This document shows, one piece after another, positions 31,935-40,945 of a stretch of 47,417 nt of DNA (positions are counted from its first letter, which is position 1; each line of letters opens with the position of its first letter). Source of the DNA: a virus; IMG/VR virus record IMGVR_UViG_3300025732_000070, positions 1-47,417 of that record; one strand, given 5' to 3'. Below the pieces are notes generated by a model, which was not told the DNA's origin, did no database searches, and saw nothing but the letters and a program-made list of their open reading frames with translations. Both the position numbers and the translations under genes were made by a program.

Positions 31935-32807
31935 TTATGCTTCAGTTACGTCAATGGACGCCAGTGCGTAAGGACGAGTGACCTTAGCGCCGTAGACCAT
32001 TAGACCGAAGTTGTTGGTGTAGAAACCGGTGGGCGCTTCGACCTGCTTAAACTTCGTAACCTGCTCCGCAAAGGTAGCAGCGTCATCGTAGCCAGCAATA
32101 ATGGTCTTAGAGCCGGGGGTACCGCCGTCTGGGGTGTTCGTGGACACGTACACGCGAAGGCCAGACACAGTGTCGATACCAAGGATGCCCTCACCGTACT
32201 GAGAGACGTTCTCCGGGGTACCGAAGGACGAACGGCGTGGGTCTTTCTTAAGAACACCGGCATACCACGGGGGAACCACGCACCAACGACCGTCCTCTGG
32301 GACGAAGTTGTTGCTGAGGGTCACAGCGAGGTCAACAAGAATCTCAAAGGCGTCGTCGTCACCAGCGCCGGTGCCAACCGAAGTGGCAGCGGTCAGTTGG
32401 TTGGCGGCCTGTACGCCATCCTGAAGAATACCTGCAACGTACGTGTCAACCTCGACGCGCATGTTGTAAGCGGCACGGCTCATGGCCTCTTCCATGATGC
32501 CCTGTAGCGCCTGAACGTCGTCAACGTCGTCGTACTTGAAGCCGAACGTGCGGCCCTGATCAGCGATAAGCACGATGTCAGTCGTGGTTAGCGTCTGAAG
32601 GGACACGTCGGTGTTGCGGGTGTATGCACCAATTGAAATGTCAGCGACGGTCTGGATGCGAACCGAGTCGCCCTTTTCCTTGAGGATGCCTTCGTACTTG
32701 CGGTTGCATACGTTGGCGTAAACGAGAACACGGCGTAGAGCGCGCTGAAGTTCCTCAGCCCAAAGTTGAGGAATTGCACTCTGTACCGTTGATGGGTAAA
32801 GCGCCAT
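31935..32807 (-). CDS. Major capsid protein (HK97-fold)
   Basis: 290 residues. VWAEEL-type start (IPQLWAEELQRALRRVLVYA), CNRKYEGILKEKGDSVRIQT, the helix AMSRAAYNMRVEVDTYVAGI, WCVVPPWYAGVL and FGLMVYGAKVTRPYALASID are the familiar segments of this short HK97-like capsid family. The upstream scaffold gene confirms context. A strong promoter lies upstream of both. Confidence 0.85.
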   Translation of the reverse strand: MALYPSTVQSAIPQLWAEELQRALRRVLVYANVCNRKYEGILKEKGDSVRIQTVADISIGAYTRNTDVSLQTLTTTDIVLIADQGRTFGFKYDDVDDVQALQGIMEEAMSRAAYNMRVEVDTYVAGILQDGVQAANQLTAATSVGTGAGDDDAFEILVDLAVTLSNNFVPEDGRWCVVPPWYAGVLKKDPRRSSFGTPENVSQYGEGILGIDTVSGLRVYVSTNTPDGGTPGSKTIIAGYDDAATFAEQVTKFKQVEAPTGFYTNNFGLMVYGAKVTRPYALASIDVTEA

Positions 32808-32833
32808 CTTGGGTAGGTTCCTTTAGTTTGGCC

Positions 32834-33706
32834 CTAGCCTAGCGCAGCCCTGAAGAGTACATCTCGCGCTTTCTTGAAGTCGCTATCCGAGAGTTTACTC
32901 ATCCAACGCTGCCGGTCGGCATCGGACATGTTGATAATTTCTTCTGCATTCATACCTCCAGCAATTGCACCTGACGGGGTAGTGGGCGCATTGGTGCGCC
33001 GGTTACTCTGTAGGTTGCGAGCGTTCAGTTCGGTTTCGACTTCCTTTTGAACCTTCTCGGCAATTTGCTTGTAGAGTTTTGAATCCTGCGGGACTTCATC
33101 AAGGGAAAGATCGGTTAGTGTCTTTGACTTAACTGTCTTAGCGGCGGCTTCCCACGTCTTAGAGGCAATGTCTACCATGCCATCCGGGTTATCTTCCATA
33201 CTATCTAGAATGGAGCGGATAACTCCCGCCTCGGATTCTCCGAAGTTATTAAGAGTGGCTTCAACCCACGCCTTGCTCAGTTGAGACTTAACCCAATCCT
33301 CATTGGCTTTGACCATGAGTGGAGTCTGCTTGGCAAGTTGAGGCGGGATGTATCCCGTTTCCTCAATCTGCTTAATCAGATTCTCGTGGTAAGCCTGAGC
33401 CCGTGCGATAGACCCCATATCCTTGCGGAGTTCTGATTCAAAACGCTGACGGCCAATGTTTTCGCCGTCCTTGCGTTGCTTTTCCAGAAGCCCCTTTAGG
33501 TTAGGGAACTTGTCCGCAATCTTCAGGATTCCTTCATCGGATTCCAGCAGACTGGGATCGAACGTTGACCCGCCATCAGCCACAGCCTCGTTACTCCCGG
33601 CCACAGCATTCAGGTCTGGGGTGGTCGCACCATCTAGGTGTTCACCCATTCCCTCGGGCTGCTCCGATACGGCAACGTCGGACTGCTCAGTAGCAGTATC
33701 TGGCAT
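32834..33706 (-). CDS. Scaffolding protein
   Basis: 290 residues: acidic, disordered N-terminus (TEQSDVAVSEQPEGMGEHLD), a long coiled coil from about residue 55 (LKGLLEKQRKDGENIGRQRF), and a helical C-terminus (MSDADRQRWMSKLSDSDFKK). This composition and position just before the capsid gene are typical. Confidence 0.8.
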   Translation of the reverse strand: MPDTATEQSDVAVSEQPEGMGEHLDGATTPDLNAVAGSNEAVADGGSTFDPSLLESDEGILKIADKFPNLKGLLEKQRKDGENIGRQRFESELRKDMGSIARAQAYHENLIKQIEETGYIPPQLAKQTPLMVKANEDWVKSQLSKAWVEATLNNFGESEAGVIRSILDSMEDNPDGMVDIASKTWEAAAKTVKSKTLTDLSLDEVPQDSKLYKQIAEKVQKEVETELNARNLQSNRRTNAPTTPSGAIAGGMNAEEIINMSDADRQRWMSKLSDSDFKKARDVLFRAALG

Positions 33707-33721
33707 CTTTCTCCTCGGGCT

Positions 33722-33737
33722 ATCTGTATAAACAGAT
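33722..33737. promoter_or_regulatory. Palindromic operator copy 1
   Basis: ATCTGT-ATAA-ACAGAT, perfect 6-base arms with N4, between the capsid promoter and the scaffold start. A second copy with the same arms is at 33787-33802. Confidence 0.55.
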
Positions 33738-33766
33738 TAGCCAATATCCTCTAGGTTTGCCCCTGA

Positions 33767-33795
33767 AGGATACTGGCTAATTGTTAATCTGTCAA
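33767..33795 (-). promoter_or_regulatory. Promoter of the capsid-tail operon
   Basis: Minus-strand TTGACA (33795-33790) and TATCCT (33772-33767) with a 17-base spacer; transcription would start about 55 bases before the scaffold gene. A 13-base stem with one wobble (TTAGCCAGTATCC/GGATATTGGCTAA) spans the start site, so the transcript begins with or near a hairpin, or this is also the terminator of the upstream operon. Confidence 0.6.
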
Positions 33796-33802
33796 CACAG
33801 AT
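33787..33802. promoter_or_regulatory. Palindromic operator copy 2, overlapping the -35
   Basis: ATCTGT-CAAC-ACAGAT; the TTGACA -35 box lies inside it. A protein bound here and at 33722 could loop DNA and block the promoter. Confidence 0.6.
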
Positions 33803-33808
33803 AAACGT

Positions 33809-36800
33809 TTAAGGAGTGCCAGCCATATTGGAATAAATAGCGTAAAGCAATTCTGTTTGGTCTTTAGTAAGTTTCCACTTTGTCTTATCAGTATCTGGCT
33901 TAGTTCTTTCTTCGTCAAACTTCTTTAACGCCTCTTGGGGGTGGCTTGCCATCCACTGCATTTCCATGAGGTTTTTAAGTTCGTTGTAAACTTCTACATA
34001 CGGGTGCTGTTGAACCAATTTGTTGGCTTCAATAGAAGCAAACTCTTTTGGAATACCTCGGCCAATCAATTCCTTAGTAACGCCCTCTAAGGTGTTTTGA
34101 TACCATTCGCCGTAGTTCTTTGAGTCACCCAGATCCTCAAAGTTTTCTTTCATAACGCCCCAAGCAAGGGGGTTGATTCCCCTGAACTGGTCTTCGGGGG
34201 TTAACTGCTCATACCGTCCACGCTCAACCTGCTCACCAACGGTAAGCGGCGAAGCCTTAACACCAGTCAAGCCAATAGCAGTCTTTGAAATGGGCTCTGT
34301 GCCAATTTCAGATACGCCGAATGGCAGCAATTGTCGCAGGAAATACTCAGGCGTACCGACCTCTTTGCCAGTAAATGTCTTACCCGAAAGCAAATCCCAA
34401 GCAATACCAACTGCCGGGGAGGCTTTGGTGCGGGCAATGTATGAGAAGTCACCCTTACCGGCAGAAGAGATAGCCCGCATCAGGGAGTCCCATGGGCCGA
34501 ACAGGGATACATCGTTACCGCCAACATCACGGATACGCATGAAGTTTGGGTCGTCTGGGTTGAATGAGGTTTCCTCGCCACGGGCAGTGTTAGCAGCGTA
34601 GGTTAGAAGGGTGCCTACGCCAATTAGATTTCGTAGCGACTTAAAAGCCTGATCCCTAACAATGGGCTCTCCGCCTAATAGGGCGCTTCCCAGCAGGTCT
34701 AACTGAGATTGGAAGAATCTAGGGGCGAACGTTGCAATTTCACCCAAGTCTCCAGCAAAACGTCGGTTTGAGTAACCAGTCATCAGGTTGGAAAACTTAG
34801 TAATTTGCCTCAGTTCGTTTTCAGATAAGGCCCTTTCGCCAACATTCATGGCCCGGTAAAGTCCATCGTTTGAAAGCAGCCTGAGCGAATCGCCAAAAGA
34901 ACTGAACGCACGTTCTGATTGAGCAACGCCGGGTAGTTTGCCTACCAATTTGCCAACCCTGCCAGATGCAGATGGGCTGAACTCAGTAACTCCACCTGAA
35001 ATTTTGCTACCAAGAGAAGCCCAGTCGGCTGAGGTTAGCCTGCCCGCCTGCCTTGCAGAATCATCAAATGTACTAACAAATTTACCAAAGGCGTCAGGGT
35101 CAGCGATAGACTGAAGTGCTACCTTCATAGCCTTGCCGTATTGAATGGGGTGTGTAGCGGCTCCTAGAAGCCCCTGAATGCCCATGAATGACAGGTCGGC
35201 AGATGCACGTAGCCCGCGCATGATGTTGTTAAATGCTTTTGTAATACCCAGTACCTGAGAACCGCGACCAGAAAGTTGCATCTCTTGGTTAAGGTATTTG
35301 TTGGCTACGTTAGATACTTCTGCCGGGAATGAGGAACCGGTTAAACCGTAAAGACCAATAGACCCGGCTCCGGGTTCTTGAGAAGCGCGCTCTAATGCTG
35401 TCTTCCAAGTACCACGAATCTCGTTGAGGTCGGTTTTAGTTTGAATAAGAGCCTTCTGTAAATCTTCGCGGCTCATGCCAGCGTACGTGCCGCGCTTAAC
35501 AGCGGCTGGCAACGCTGCTCTTAGTTCTTCAATGTCAGTAAAATCTGGGTCGCTGATAAAACGCTCAATTACCCTAACGGTGTCATCGTTAAGGCTCTTC
35601 TCTGCTACTAGCAATTTCTTCAGAGAGTTATCAATTGCGTCTTTCTTAGCAGCAAGTGCGGGGTTTGAGGCAAGCAGAGATTCCTTAGCGGTCATTCCAA
35701 GACCGCTTTCCTTAAATTGGTTAGTGGCCCATTGGTCGCCTACGCGATTGCCTAAATCACGAATGTAAGATTGAAGTGACTCTGAGAATGGGCTGTAGGT
35801 GTATCCCTGTTGGATACCAGTTGCCATTGTTCCAAATTCTTCAGGGCGCTCAAAGCCCTTCTTGGAACCGCGCATTGCAGATGAGGCACGAACCAGTGGC
35901 TGATCTACGCCTTCTTCTAAAGCACGACCACGGGGAAGGTAGAAACCGCCATCAATGATGTCAGCGCGCATGTTGGGCGTAACGCCCATTTCGGTAAGCG
36001 CCTGATTGAATGGCGCTAGTTCTTCACGAAGGCGTGTCAGCCCAGACAGTTGCTTTTCATTAAGGTCGGGGGCGTATAGTGGCAACTTAGCGGCAACATC
36101 TTGTAGGGTGGGCGCACCCCCGAACTGCTTGAGCCCGCCATTCTTGTCAGTGTCAAACAGGTTGTATACATAGTCAGCAAGATTACCAATGCGATTTGCT
36201 TGAGAATCTGTAACTTCTCTAATACGCCTGCGTTCTTGCATAATCGGCGTAGAGTATTCGTTGTCTAGTACCCCGAACCCAGTTGTTTCTTTTAGGTGAT
36301 TTAGAAGTGTCTGTGTTCTGGAAAGTTCTGGCTCTACGTTTTTAATTCCAAATACAGATTCGGCTACTGTTTGCGGCTTAAATGCTTTTGCCGCTGATTC
36401 CGCACCAATACCCTTAGTAGCAAGGCGTGATGCTGCCAAACCGCCACCAAGTAAACCGCCAGCAACACCAGCGGCTAACTGTGCGTCTTCTGAAAGACCG
36501 GCCTTTTCTGCTAGATACTGACCGCCCTCTGCGCCGTATGTGCCAGCAAGGTTTAACCCTGCCGCGCTAAGAGCCCTTGCACCAAACGAGCCAATCTCTG
36601 GGCTGGCACCTAAAGCCTTACCGGCAATGCCTAGACCGCGTACTCCAGCAATGGGCGCAGCGCCCACACCGGCAGTAAGGAAGGTAAGTGGTGACGCCCC
36701 AACGTCAAATGCTGTACGCGCTAGACCGCCAGCATATGGAATGCTGCCGATGGTTTCACCAAGTTCAGTGCCATACTGCCTTCCCTGCGGGGAGACAAGG

Positions 36801-37072
36801 TTTAATGCGTACTCAGCAGATGACAACCCGCGTAGAGTGCGACCGCCAAAATCCCTAACCCCTTGAGGGACAACGCTTCGAAATAAATCAGCAGCCTCGC
36901 CTAGAAAACCTTTTTGCTCTGGCTGTAATTGATAATTACTTATACTTGCAGATTGCTGAGTTGGTGGGTTGTAGATGTCTCCCGGATACAACGGCTCAGC
37001 ATAGAGTGGTTCGCTACTGCTTTGTTCTGGTTGGCTATTTGCTACTGAATACCAAGAGTTATCATTGACCAT
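33809..37072 (-). CDS. Giant virion protein, probably internal/ejected
   Basis: 1087 residues. Disordered Pro/Gln/Ser N-terminus, then Gly/Ala-rich segments with amphipathic or membrane-like stretches (residues about 110-230: ARTAFDVGASPLTFLTAGVG, AAGVAGGLLGGGLAASRLAT), a long helical middle, and a charged C-terminus. No peptidase, transglycosylase or polymerase motif seen. Size and Gly/Ala patches resemble internal virion proteins ejected into the host envelope by podoviruses. Overlaps the upstream gene by 11 bases. Confidence 0.6.
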   Translation of the reverse strand: MVNDNSWYSVANSQPEQSSSEPLYAEPLYPGDIYNPPTQQSASISNYQLQPEQKGFLGEAADLFRSVVPQGVRDFGGRTLRGLSSAEYALNLVSPQGRQYGTELGETIGSIPYAGGLARTAFDVGASPLTFLTAGVGAAPIAGVRGLGIAGKALGASPEIGSFGARALSAAGLNLAGTYGAEGGQYLAEKAGLSEDAQLAAGVAGGLLGGGLAASRLATKGIGAESAAKAFKPQTVAESVFGIKNVEPELSRTQTLLNHLKETTGFGVLDNEYSTPIMQERRRIREVTDSQANRIGNLADYVYNLFDTDKNGGLKQFGGAPTLQDVAAKLPLYAPDLNEKQLSGLTRLREELAPFNQALTEMGVTPNMRADIIDGGFYLPRGRALEEGVDQPLVRASSAMRGSKKGFERPEEFGTMATGIQQGYTYSPFSESLQSYIRDLGNRVGDQWATNQFKESGLGMTAKESLLASNPALAAKKDAIDNSLKKLLVAEKSLNDDTVRVIERFISDPDFTDIEELRAALPAAVKRGTYAGMSREDLQKALIQTKTDLNEIRGTWKTALERASQEPGAGSIGLYGLTGSSFPAEVSNVANKYLNQEMQLSGRGSQVLGITKAFNNIMRGLRASADLSFMGIQGLLGAATHPIQYGKAMKVALQSIADPDAFGKFVSTFDDSARQAGRLTSADWASLGSKISGGVTEFSPSASGRVGKLVGKLPGVAQSERAFSSFGDSLRLLSNDGLYRAMNVGERALSENELRQITKFSNLMTGYSNRRFAGDLGEIATFAPRFFQSQLDLLGSALLGGEPIVRDQAFKSLRNLIGVGTLLTYAANTARGEETSFNPDDPNFMRIRDVGGNDVSLFGPWDSLMRAISSAGKGDFSYIARTKASPAVGIAWDLLSGKTFTGKEVGTPEYFLRQLLPFGVSEIGTEPISKTAIGLTGVKASPLTVGEQVERGRYEQLTPEDQFRGINPLAWGVMKENFEDLGDSKNYGEWYQNTLEGVTKELIGRGIPKEFASIEANKLVQQHPYVEVYNELKNLMEMQWMASHPQEALKKFDEERTKPDTDKTKWKLTKDQTELLYAIYSNMAGTP

Positions 37073-37304
37073 TGAAAATGCCAGTGTTGTTTTCTGGGGT
37101 AATCTTTGGCTTTGTTGAATTGGCGGCGTGCGTGGCTAGTCGCATTACAGCAAGAGAAAATTCAGTGGGCGCACCGCCATTGTTTACAGCGTAATTGTCT
37201 ACTTGAAGAACATTACCCGGATTAGAGTATTGAAACTCTGGGTACTGCGTCTTCATGCGTTGCATACGCTGATGAGTCCACTGGGGCGGTTCTGACATAG
37301 CCAT
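37062..37304 (-). CDS. Small virion-operon protein
   Basis: 80 residues (QWTHQRMQRMKTQYPEFQYS, VMRLATHAANSTKPKITPEN). Start overlaps the upstream TAA. Unknown; conserved-looking in such operons by its tight coupling. Confidence 0.55.
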   Translation of the reverse strand: MAMSEPPQWTHQRMQRMKTQYPEFQYSNPGNVLQVDNYAVNNGGAPTEFSLAVMRLATHAANSTKPKITPENNTGIFNGQ

Positions 37305-37606
37305 TATTTCTTGCCCTTGTTACGCGCCGAGATGGCCTTAGCCTTGCTCTTGGCGTCAGCCTTAGACGAAGCGCCCCACGCCTGAAGAGATAGGAGCAAG
37401 CGGGTTGGTCGCCCCTTTTCGTCACGCTCTGGCCCCGGTGAGTTACCCATTCGTGCTAGGAATGAAGCGCGTCGTGGGTTGTCGCCCGACTTGACTGGTG
37501 GCTTAAGGTTGTGACCTTCCGCACGAGCGGAGGCCCTTCCCTTCTCATTAAGGCCGCCAGCGGGGTTCTGGCCTTCCTTACGCTGCCAAGCCGGGGTCTT
37601 TGCCAT
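37304..37606 (-). CDS. DUF6321-like basic protein
   Basis: 100 residues. AWQRKEGQNPAGGLNEKGRA, GDNPRRASFLARMGNSPGPE and TRLLLSLQAWGASSKADA follow a family common in environmental podovirus genomes. Very basic C-terminus (AKSKAKAISARNKGKK). Could bind DNA or portal/terminase complexes; role unknown. Confidence 0.7.
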   Translation of the reverse strand: MAKTPAWQRKEGQNPAGGLNEKGRASARAEGHNLKPPVKSGDNPRRASFLARMGNSPGPERDEKGRPTRLLLSLQAWGASSKADAKSKAKAISARNKGKK

Positions 37607-37762
37607 CTACTTCTTCTTGCCCATCATGCGCTTGGCCTGCATCTTGTCGAGTTTCATGTCGGCCTTAGAGCCTTCCTTGTAACCCATCTTCTTGTCGCGG
37701 GCCTTGTCCTCACGGGACTTCTCGACCATCTTCATAGCCTTACCCATCGTCATCTTCGCCAT
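37607..37762 (-). CDS. 51-residue Lys/Met-rich protein
   Basis: MAKMTMGKAMKMVEKSREDK then ARDKKMGYKEGSKADMKLDK. Highly basic with many Met. TAATG overlap with the upstream gene and directly followed by the next ATG. Similar short basic genes are regular neighbours of DUF6321 genes. Confidence 0.65.
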   Translation of the reverse strand: MAKMTMGKAMKMVEKSREDKARDKKMGYKEGSKADMKLDKMQAKRMMGKKK

Positions 37763-37914
37763 TACTTTTCGCTCCAAATCTTAGCCTTGTTAGACTGAAC
37801 AATAACTGCTGGATTCTGCATTTCGTCCATCAGGCGGGTCTTGTGTTCTGGGTCGTGCATGATTTCACGGTGCGTTTCCATCATGCGGTCTGGGCCGGTG
37901 TATGGCTTATGCAT
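37762..37914 (-). CDS. 50-residue hypothetical protein
   Basis: MHKPYTGPDRMMETHREIMH then DPEHKTRLMDEMQNPAVIVQ. TAATG overlaps on both sides. Helical, His/Met-rich; function unknown. Confidence 0.6.
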   Translation of the reverse strand: MHKPYTGPDRMMETHREIMHDPEHKTRLMDEMQNPAVIVQSNKAKIWSEK

Positions 37915-38090
37915 TACTTTGCTCGCTTTCGTCCGGTTGCGGACATCTTCGCCATCTTCTTCTCGCCGTACTTCTCACGGCCAATAGACGCTGCTACTGC
38001 TGCCGGGTTCTTGGCCCCACCCTTGGCAATAGACTTTTCGAGGGCGGCAAATCGACCACCGCCACCCAACTTCATGGACTTACCGGCCAT
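37914..38090 (-). CDS. 58-residue basic protein
   Basis: GRFAALEKSIAKGGAKNPAA, VAASIGREKYG and SATGRKRAK. A familiar small phage protein with a central K-G-x-x-N-P-A-A-x-x-A-x-I-G-R-x-K-Y-G pattern. TAATG overlaps on both sides. Confidence 0.65.
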   Translation of the reverse strand: MAGKSMKLGGGGRFAALEKSIAKGGAKNPAAVAASIGREKYGEKKMAKMSATGRKRAK

Positions 38091-38221
38091 TACCCCTTCC
38101 TACTCTTCCCTGCTTTTGACAGGGCAATTGCAATTGCTTGTTTCTTTGGCTTGCCAGCCTTTACCTCAGTCTTGATATTTTCTGAGATAACCTTCTGGCT
38201 TGAACCCTTACGGAGTGGCAC
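38090..38221 (-). CDS. DUF6496-like 43-residue protein
   Basis: GTG start with AGGAGG ten bases upstream: [20 protein letters not shown], then [17 protein letters not shown]. This is a widespread short phage family. First of the four tiny coupled genes; follows a 73-base gap after the 773-residue gene. Confidence 0.75.
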   Translation of the reverse strand: MPLRKGSSQKVISENIKTEVKAGKPKKQAIAIALSKAGKSRKG

Positions 38222-38294
38222 TACCGAGCCTCCTATTCTGCCGTGTACGTCAGGGAAATAGGGAAAACCTTGTACCGTGCTAGGCCCGGTAGTG

Positions 38295-40616
38295 TCACGC
38301 CGACCTCCGCGTAACCTGCTGGCTTGCGCCTTCAGGTGCGAGAAGCGATGCTTGACGCAGGAATGTTTGCGCGGGGATACCGCGAGCCTGCGCGTTAAGA
38401 GAGCCAAGGATTTGCGCCACTACTGGGTCAGTTCCCGGAGTAGATGCGTATACCGCACTTGGCAAGTTTGCAGCCGTCCACGGAGTGCCGCTGAGGGCAT
38501 TCTGTAGCGACTTGGTTAGGAAGTTGCGGGCTTCGGTTGTATCCTGCATTGGAAGTTCGCCAAATACAGAACCGTCAGTTGTGCCATTGGCGTAACGCGG
38601 GTAGTCCGTACCTTCAGCGTAACCTTCTAAACCAATAACATCCATTGGGTAATTATAACCCGGAATGTAACCGCCGCCAGATGATGCACCCATTTCAGCA
38701 ATACGCTGCTCTGGAGTAAGCGGTCGCTGATAATTATCAAATCCGGTAAATCCCCGCTCTTGACCCCCCGGTGTGGAGCCATACAGGCGGCTTAAGAAAC
38801 GGCTTGCCCCTCCTAGGGCATTCAATGCAAGATTCCCAGCGCCGAATGCGGGGGCAAGCATAAAGTTTCCAAGTCGTTCTTGACCTGCGCGAAGGCGCTG
38901 GTCAGCACTATATCCGGGAAGAACTTGACCGGGCTTTTGGTAAGCGTACTGACGGTTTGCTTCATCAATTGCTGCTTGTCCGTAGTAGTGCGGGCGGCCT
39001 TGCGTGGTAACTGCATTAAAGGGGGCGGGTACATAACCCATATCTTGTTCGCCCCAGTTATATACTGGGGGAGTGTAACTTAGTGGTGTTTCATAGTCAG
39101 AGGCATATGGGTTAACAGGATTTTGCATTTGCACTACTGGAATTACAGTAGTAGGCAGTTGCATGCCAGTTGGCGCTTTTGTTTCTGGCGCTGGCGTTGG
39201 AGTTGGCGAATATCCATGACTCTTAAGAAGGGACAGGGCCTCATCTCCGCGACCCGCAAGTGTCATTTGTTCTAAGTACTTACCTAAAGCGTAACCAGTA
39301 GGCTCATCTGTACCGTCAGCGTATCGTTGCGGCATGGTGCCCCCAAAGTATTTTGGCAATTCATTGTTAGGCACCACTTTAATAGGGGCCTTAGTTGGGT
39401 TGATAATTAGTTCTTCAGTACCGGCTGGCTTGCCATCACGGCGATCACCAACGATAAACTTTTCTTCGTTGGTCATGCCGCCTTCGGCCATGCCGCCACC
39501 GCCGCCACCTTCCCCGCCCCCGCCACTTCCGCCTTCTCCACCACCGCTACTTCCACTTGAAGAAGGAGCCGGTGTTCCTCCGCTTCCCCATGCACCTGCA
39601 ATAGCCTGACCATTATAAGTAGCGCCACCAACTGGTACATTAGACTGGATCATACCGCCACCAAAATTTGTAGATGTTGGTGTATTGGACGTGGCGGTTG
39701 GATTAGGATTAAAAGGCTTAGGCGGTGCAGTTGTTTGGAAGTTTGGCATAGTCATTCCGGCAAATTGCGGAATATTTGGAGCCACAATTGGAGTGTAAGT
39801 AAACGGCGACCTCATTGCCCGGATTTCTTCACGAAGCCCGAGGTCTTGCGCCAGTGGTTGCAGCGACTCGTCAGTAATCTGATTGCCTTGGGCAAGGGCC
39901 GTGTTGGCCCTGCCCCAGCCGCTGTTAGCAAGCAAGGTAGAAGCAAGTTTAGCGCGGTCGCCGGGGTCGGCGGCAAGAACACCAATGTCTTTAGACAGTG
40001 CAGCAAGGCGTTCTTGCCTGCCAGCCTCAAATTGTGCGGTAGCCTGCTGAACTGCAAGTTGGTTGTTCTGGTTTTGAATAGCAACCTGAGCGTTTAGGTT
40101 TGCCTGAAGCGCCTGCCGCTGGAATTGCATGTCATTAATCTTGGCAGAATTTTCAAACATGCGCTGCTGAGTAGTGTTGTACTCAGCAGTTAAACCTTGG
40201 GCTTGCTCATATGCGCCCTTGTATTCTAGAAATAATTGAGCGCGTTTAGCAATTCCAATTTGCTCGTCTTGCTGATAAATTTTTCTAGTTTCATTGGCAT
40301 TAGCAATATCGTCTTGAGTTTTTTTGTATTCAAAACTCTTTAGCCATTGTTCTGCCTCTTGCGCCCGTTGTGCTGCTGCGTTGGCAGCAGATACATTTGC
40401 CCCGTACATAGAAGCATTGGCGCTGATACGGGCGGAAGCGGATGGGTCTGGCGCTTGAACGCCAGTAAACCGCATTACCCCACCGGGAAGCGCCAATACG
40501 TATTCCCATTGGTTGCTTCTGCTGTTAAATCCAACCTGCCCAGTTAAATCACCAGTGGGTGGCCTTGTCTCATCTGGAACAAAAACAGGCTTACCGCCTA
40601 CTAATTTCCATCCCAT
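38295..40616 (-). CDS. Large virion-associated protein
   Basis: 773 residues. Residues about 60-270 are a long Gln/Ala-rich coiled coil ([40 protein letters not shown]). A Gly/Ser linker follows (about 350-375), then two YADGT/YAEGTD-type segments ([37 protein letters not shown]) and a Pro/Tyr-rich end. The coil plus disordered half suits an internal core or portal-plug protein. Confidence 0.6.
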   Translation of the reverse strand: MGWKLVGGKPVFVPDETRPPTGDLTGQVGFNSRSNQWEYVLALPGGVMRFTGVQAPDPSASARISANASMYGANVSAANAAAQRAQEAEQWLKSFEYKKTQDDIANANETRKIYQQDEQIGIAKRAQLFLEYKGAYEQAQGLTAEYNTTQQRMFENSAKINDMQFQRQALQANLNAQVAIQNQNNQLAVQQATAQFEAGRQERLAALSKDIGVLAADPGDRAKLASTLLANSGWGRANTALAQGNQITDESLQPLAQDLGLREEIRAMRSPFTYTPIVAPNIPQFAGMTMPNFQTTAPPKPFNPNPTATSNTPTSTNFGGGMIQSNVPVGGATYNGQAIAGAWGSGGTPAPSSSGSSGGGEGGSGGGGEGGGGGGMAEGGMTNEEKFIVGDRRDGKPAGTEELIINPTKAPIKVVPNNELPKYFGGTMPQRYADGTDEPTGYALGKYLEQMTLAGRGDEALSLLKSHGYSPTPTPAPETKAPTGMQLPTTVIPVVQMQNPVNPYASDYETPLSYTPPVYNWGEQDMGYVPAPFNAVTTQGRPHYYGQAAIDEANRQYAYQKPGQVLPGYSADQRLRAGQERLGNFMLAPAFGAGNLALNALGGASRFLSRLYGSTPGGQERGFTGFDNYQRPLTPEQRIAEMGASSGGGYIPGYNYPMDVIGLEGYAEGTDYPRYANGTTDGSVFGELPMQDTTEARNFLTKSLQNALSGTPWTAANLPSAVYASTPGTDPVVAQILGSLNAQARGIPAQTFLRQASLLAPEGASQQVTRRSA

Positions 40617-40945
40617 TATTGTTCTCGCTTCATTAGCGGGGATTCATCCACGTCGCGTACATATTGTTTAACAAGGTTATCATATACCCTTGGGGAAATT
40701 ACTTTTAGCATGTCCATTACTCCGCGACGCGCCATGTCTTCTACACGGGCAATGCGCTGGCCTCGGTCTAGGGGCTTATCGCCCACTGTCTCGCCGTCTG
40801 GCCCAAGCATTGATGCAATGAGTTCCTTGGACAAATCAATGCACTGGTCAAATGCCTGCTGTCGTACTTCGTCCATCAGTTCTACGTTGAGGTTAGGCAA
40901 GTGCCGCCCCTGCCATGAGGTACTGGTTAGCCTCTCGTCTGCCAA
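40616..40945 (-). CDS. Small portal-adjacent protein
   Basis: 109 residues, helical (MDEVRQQAFDQCIDLSKELI). It overlaps the portal end by 53 bases; a start at the ATG at 40876 would avoid the overlap and keep the helical core. Single-base overlap with the 773-residue gene. Unknown function. Confidence 0.55.
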   Translation of the reverse strand: MADERLTSTSWQGRHLPNLNVELMDEVRQQAFDQCIDLSKELIASMLGPDGETVGDKPLDRGQRIARVEDMARRGVMDMLKVISPRVYDNLVKQYVRDVDESPLMKREQ

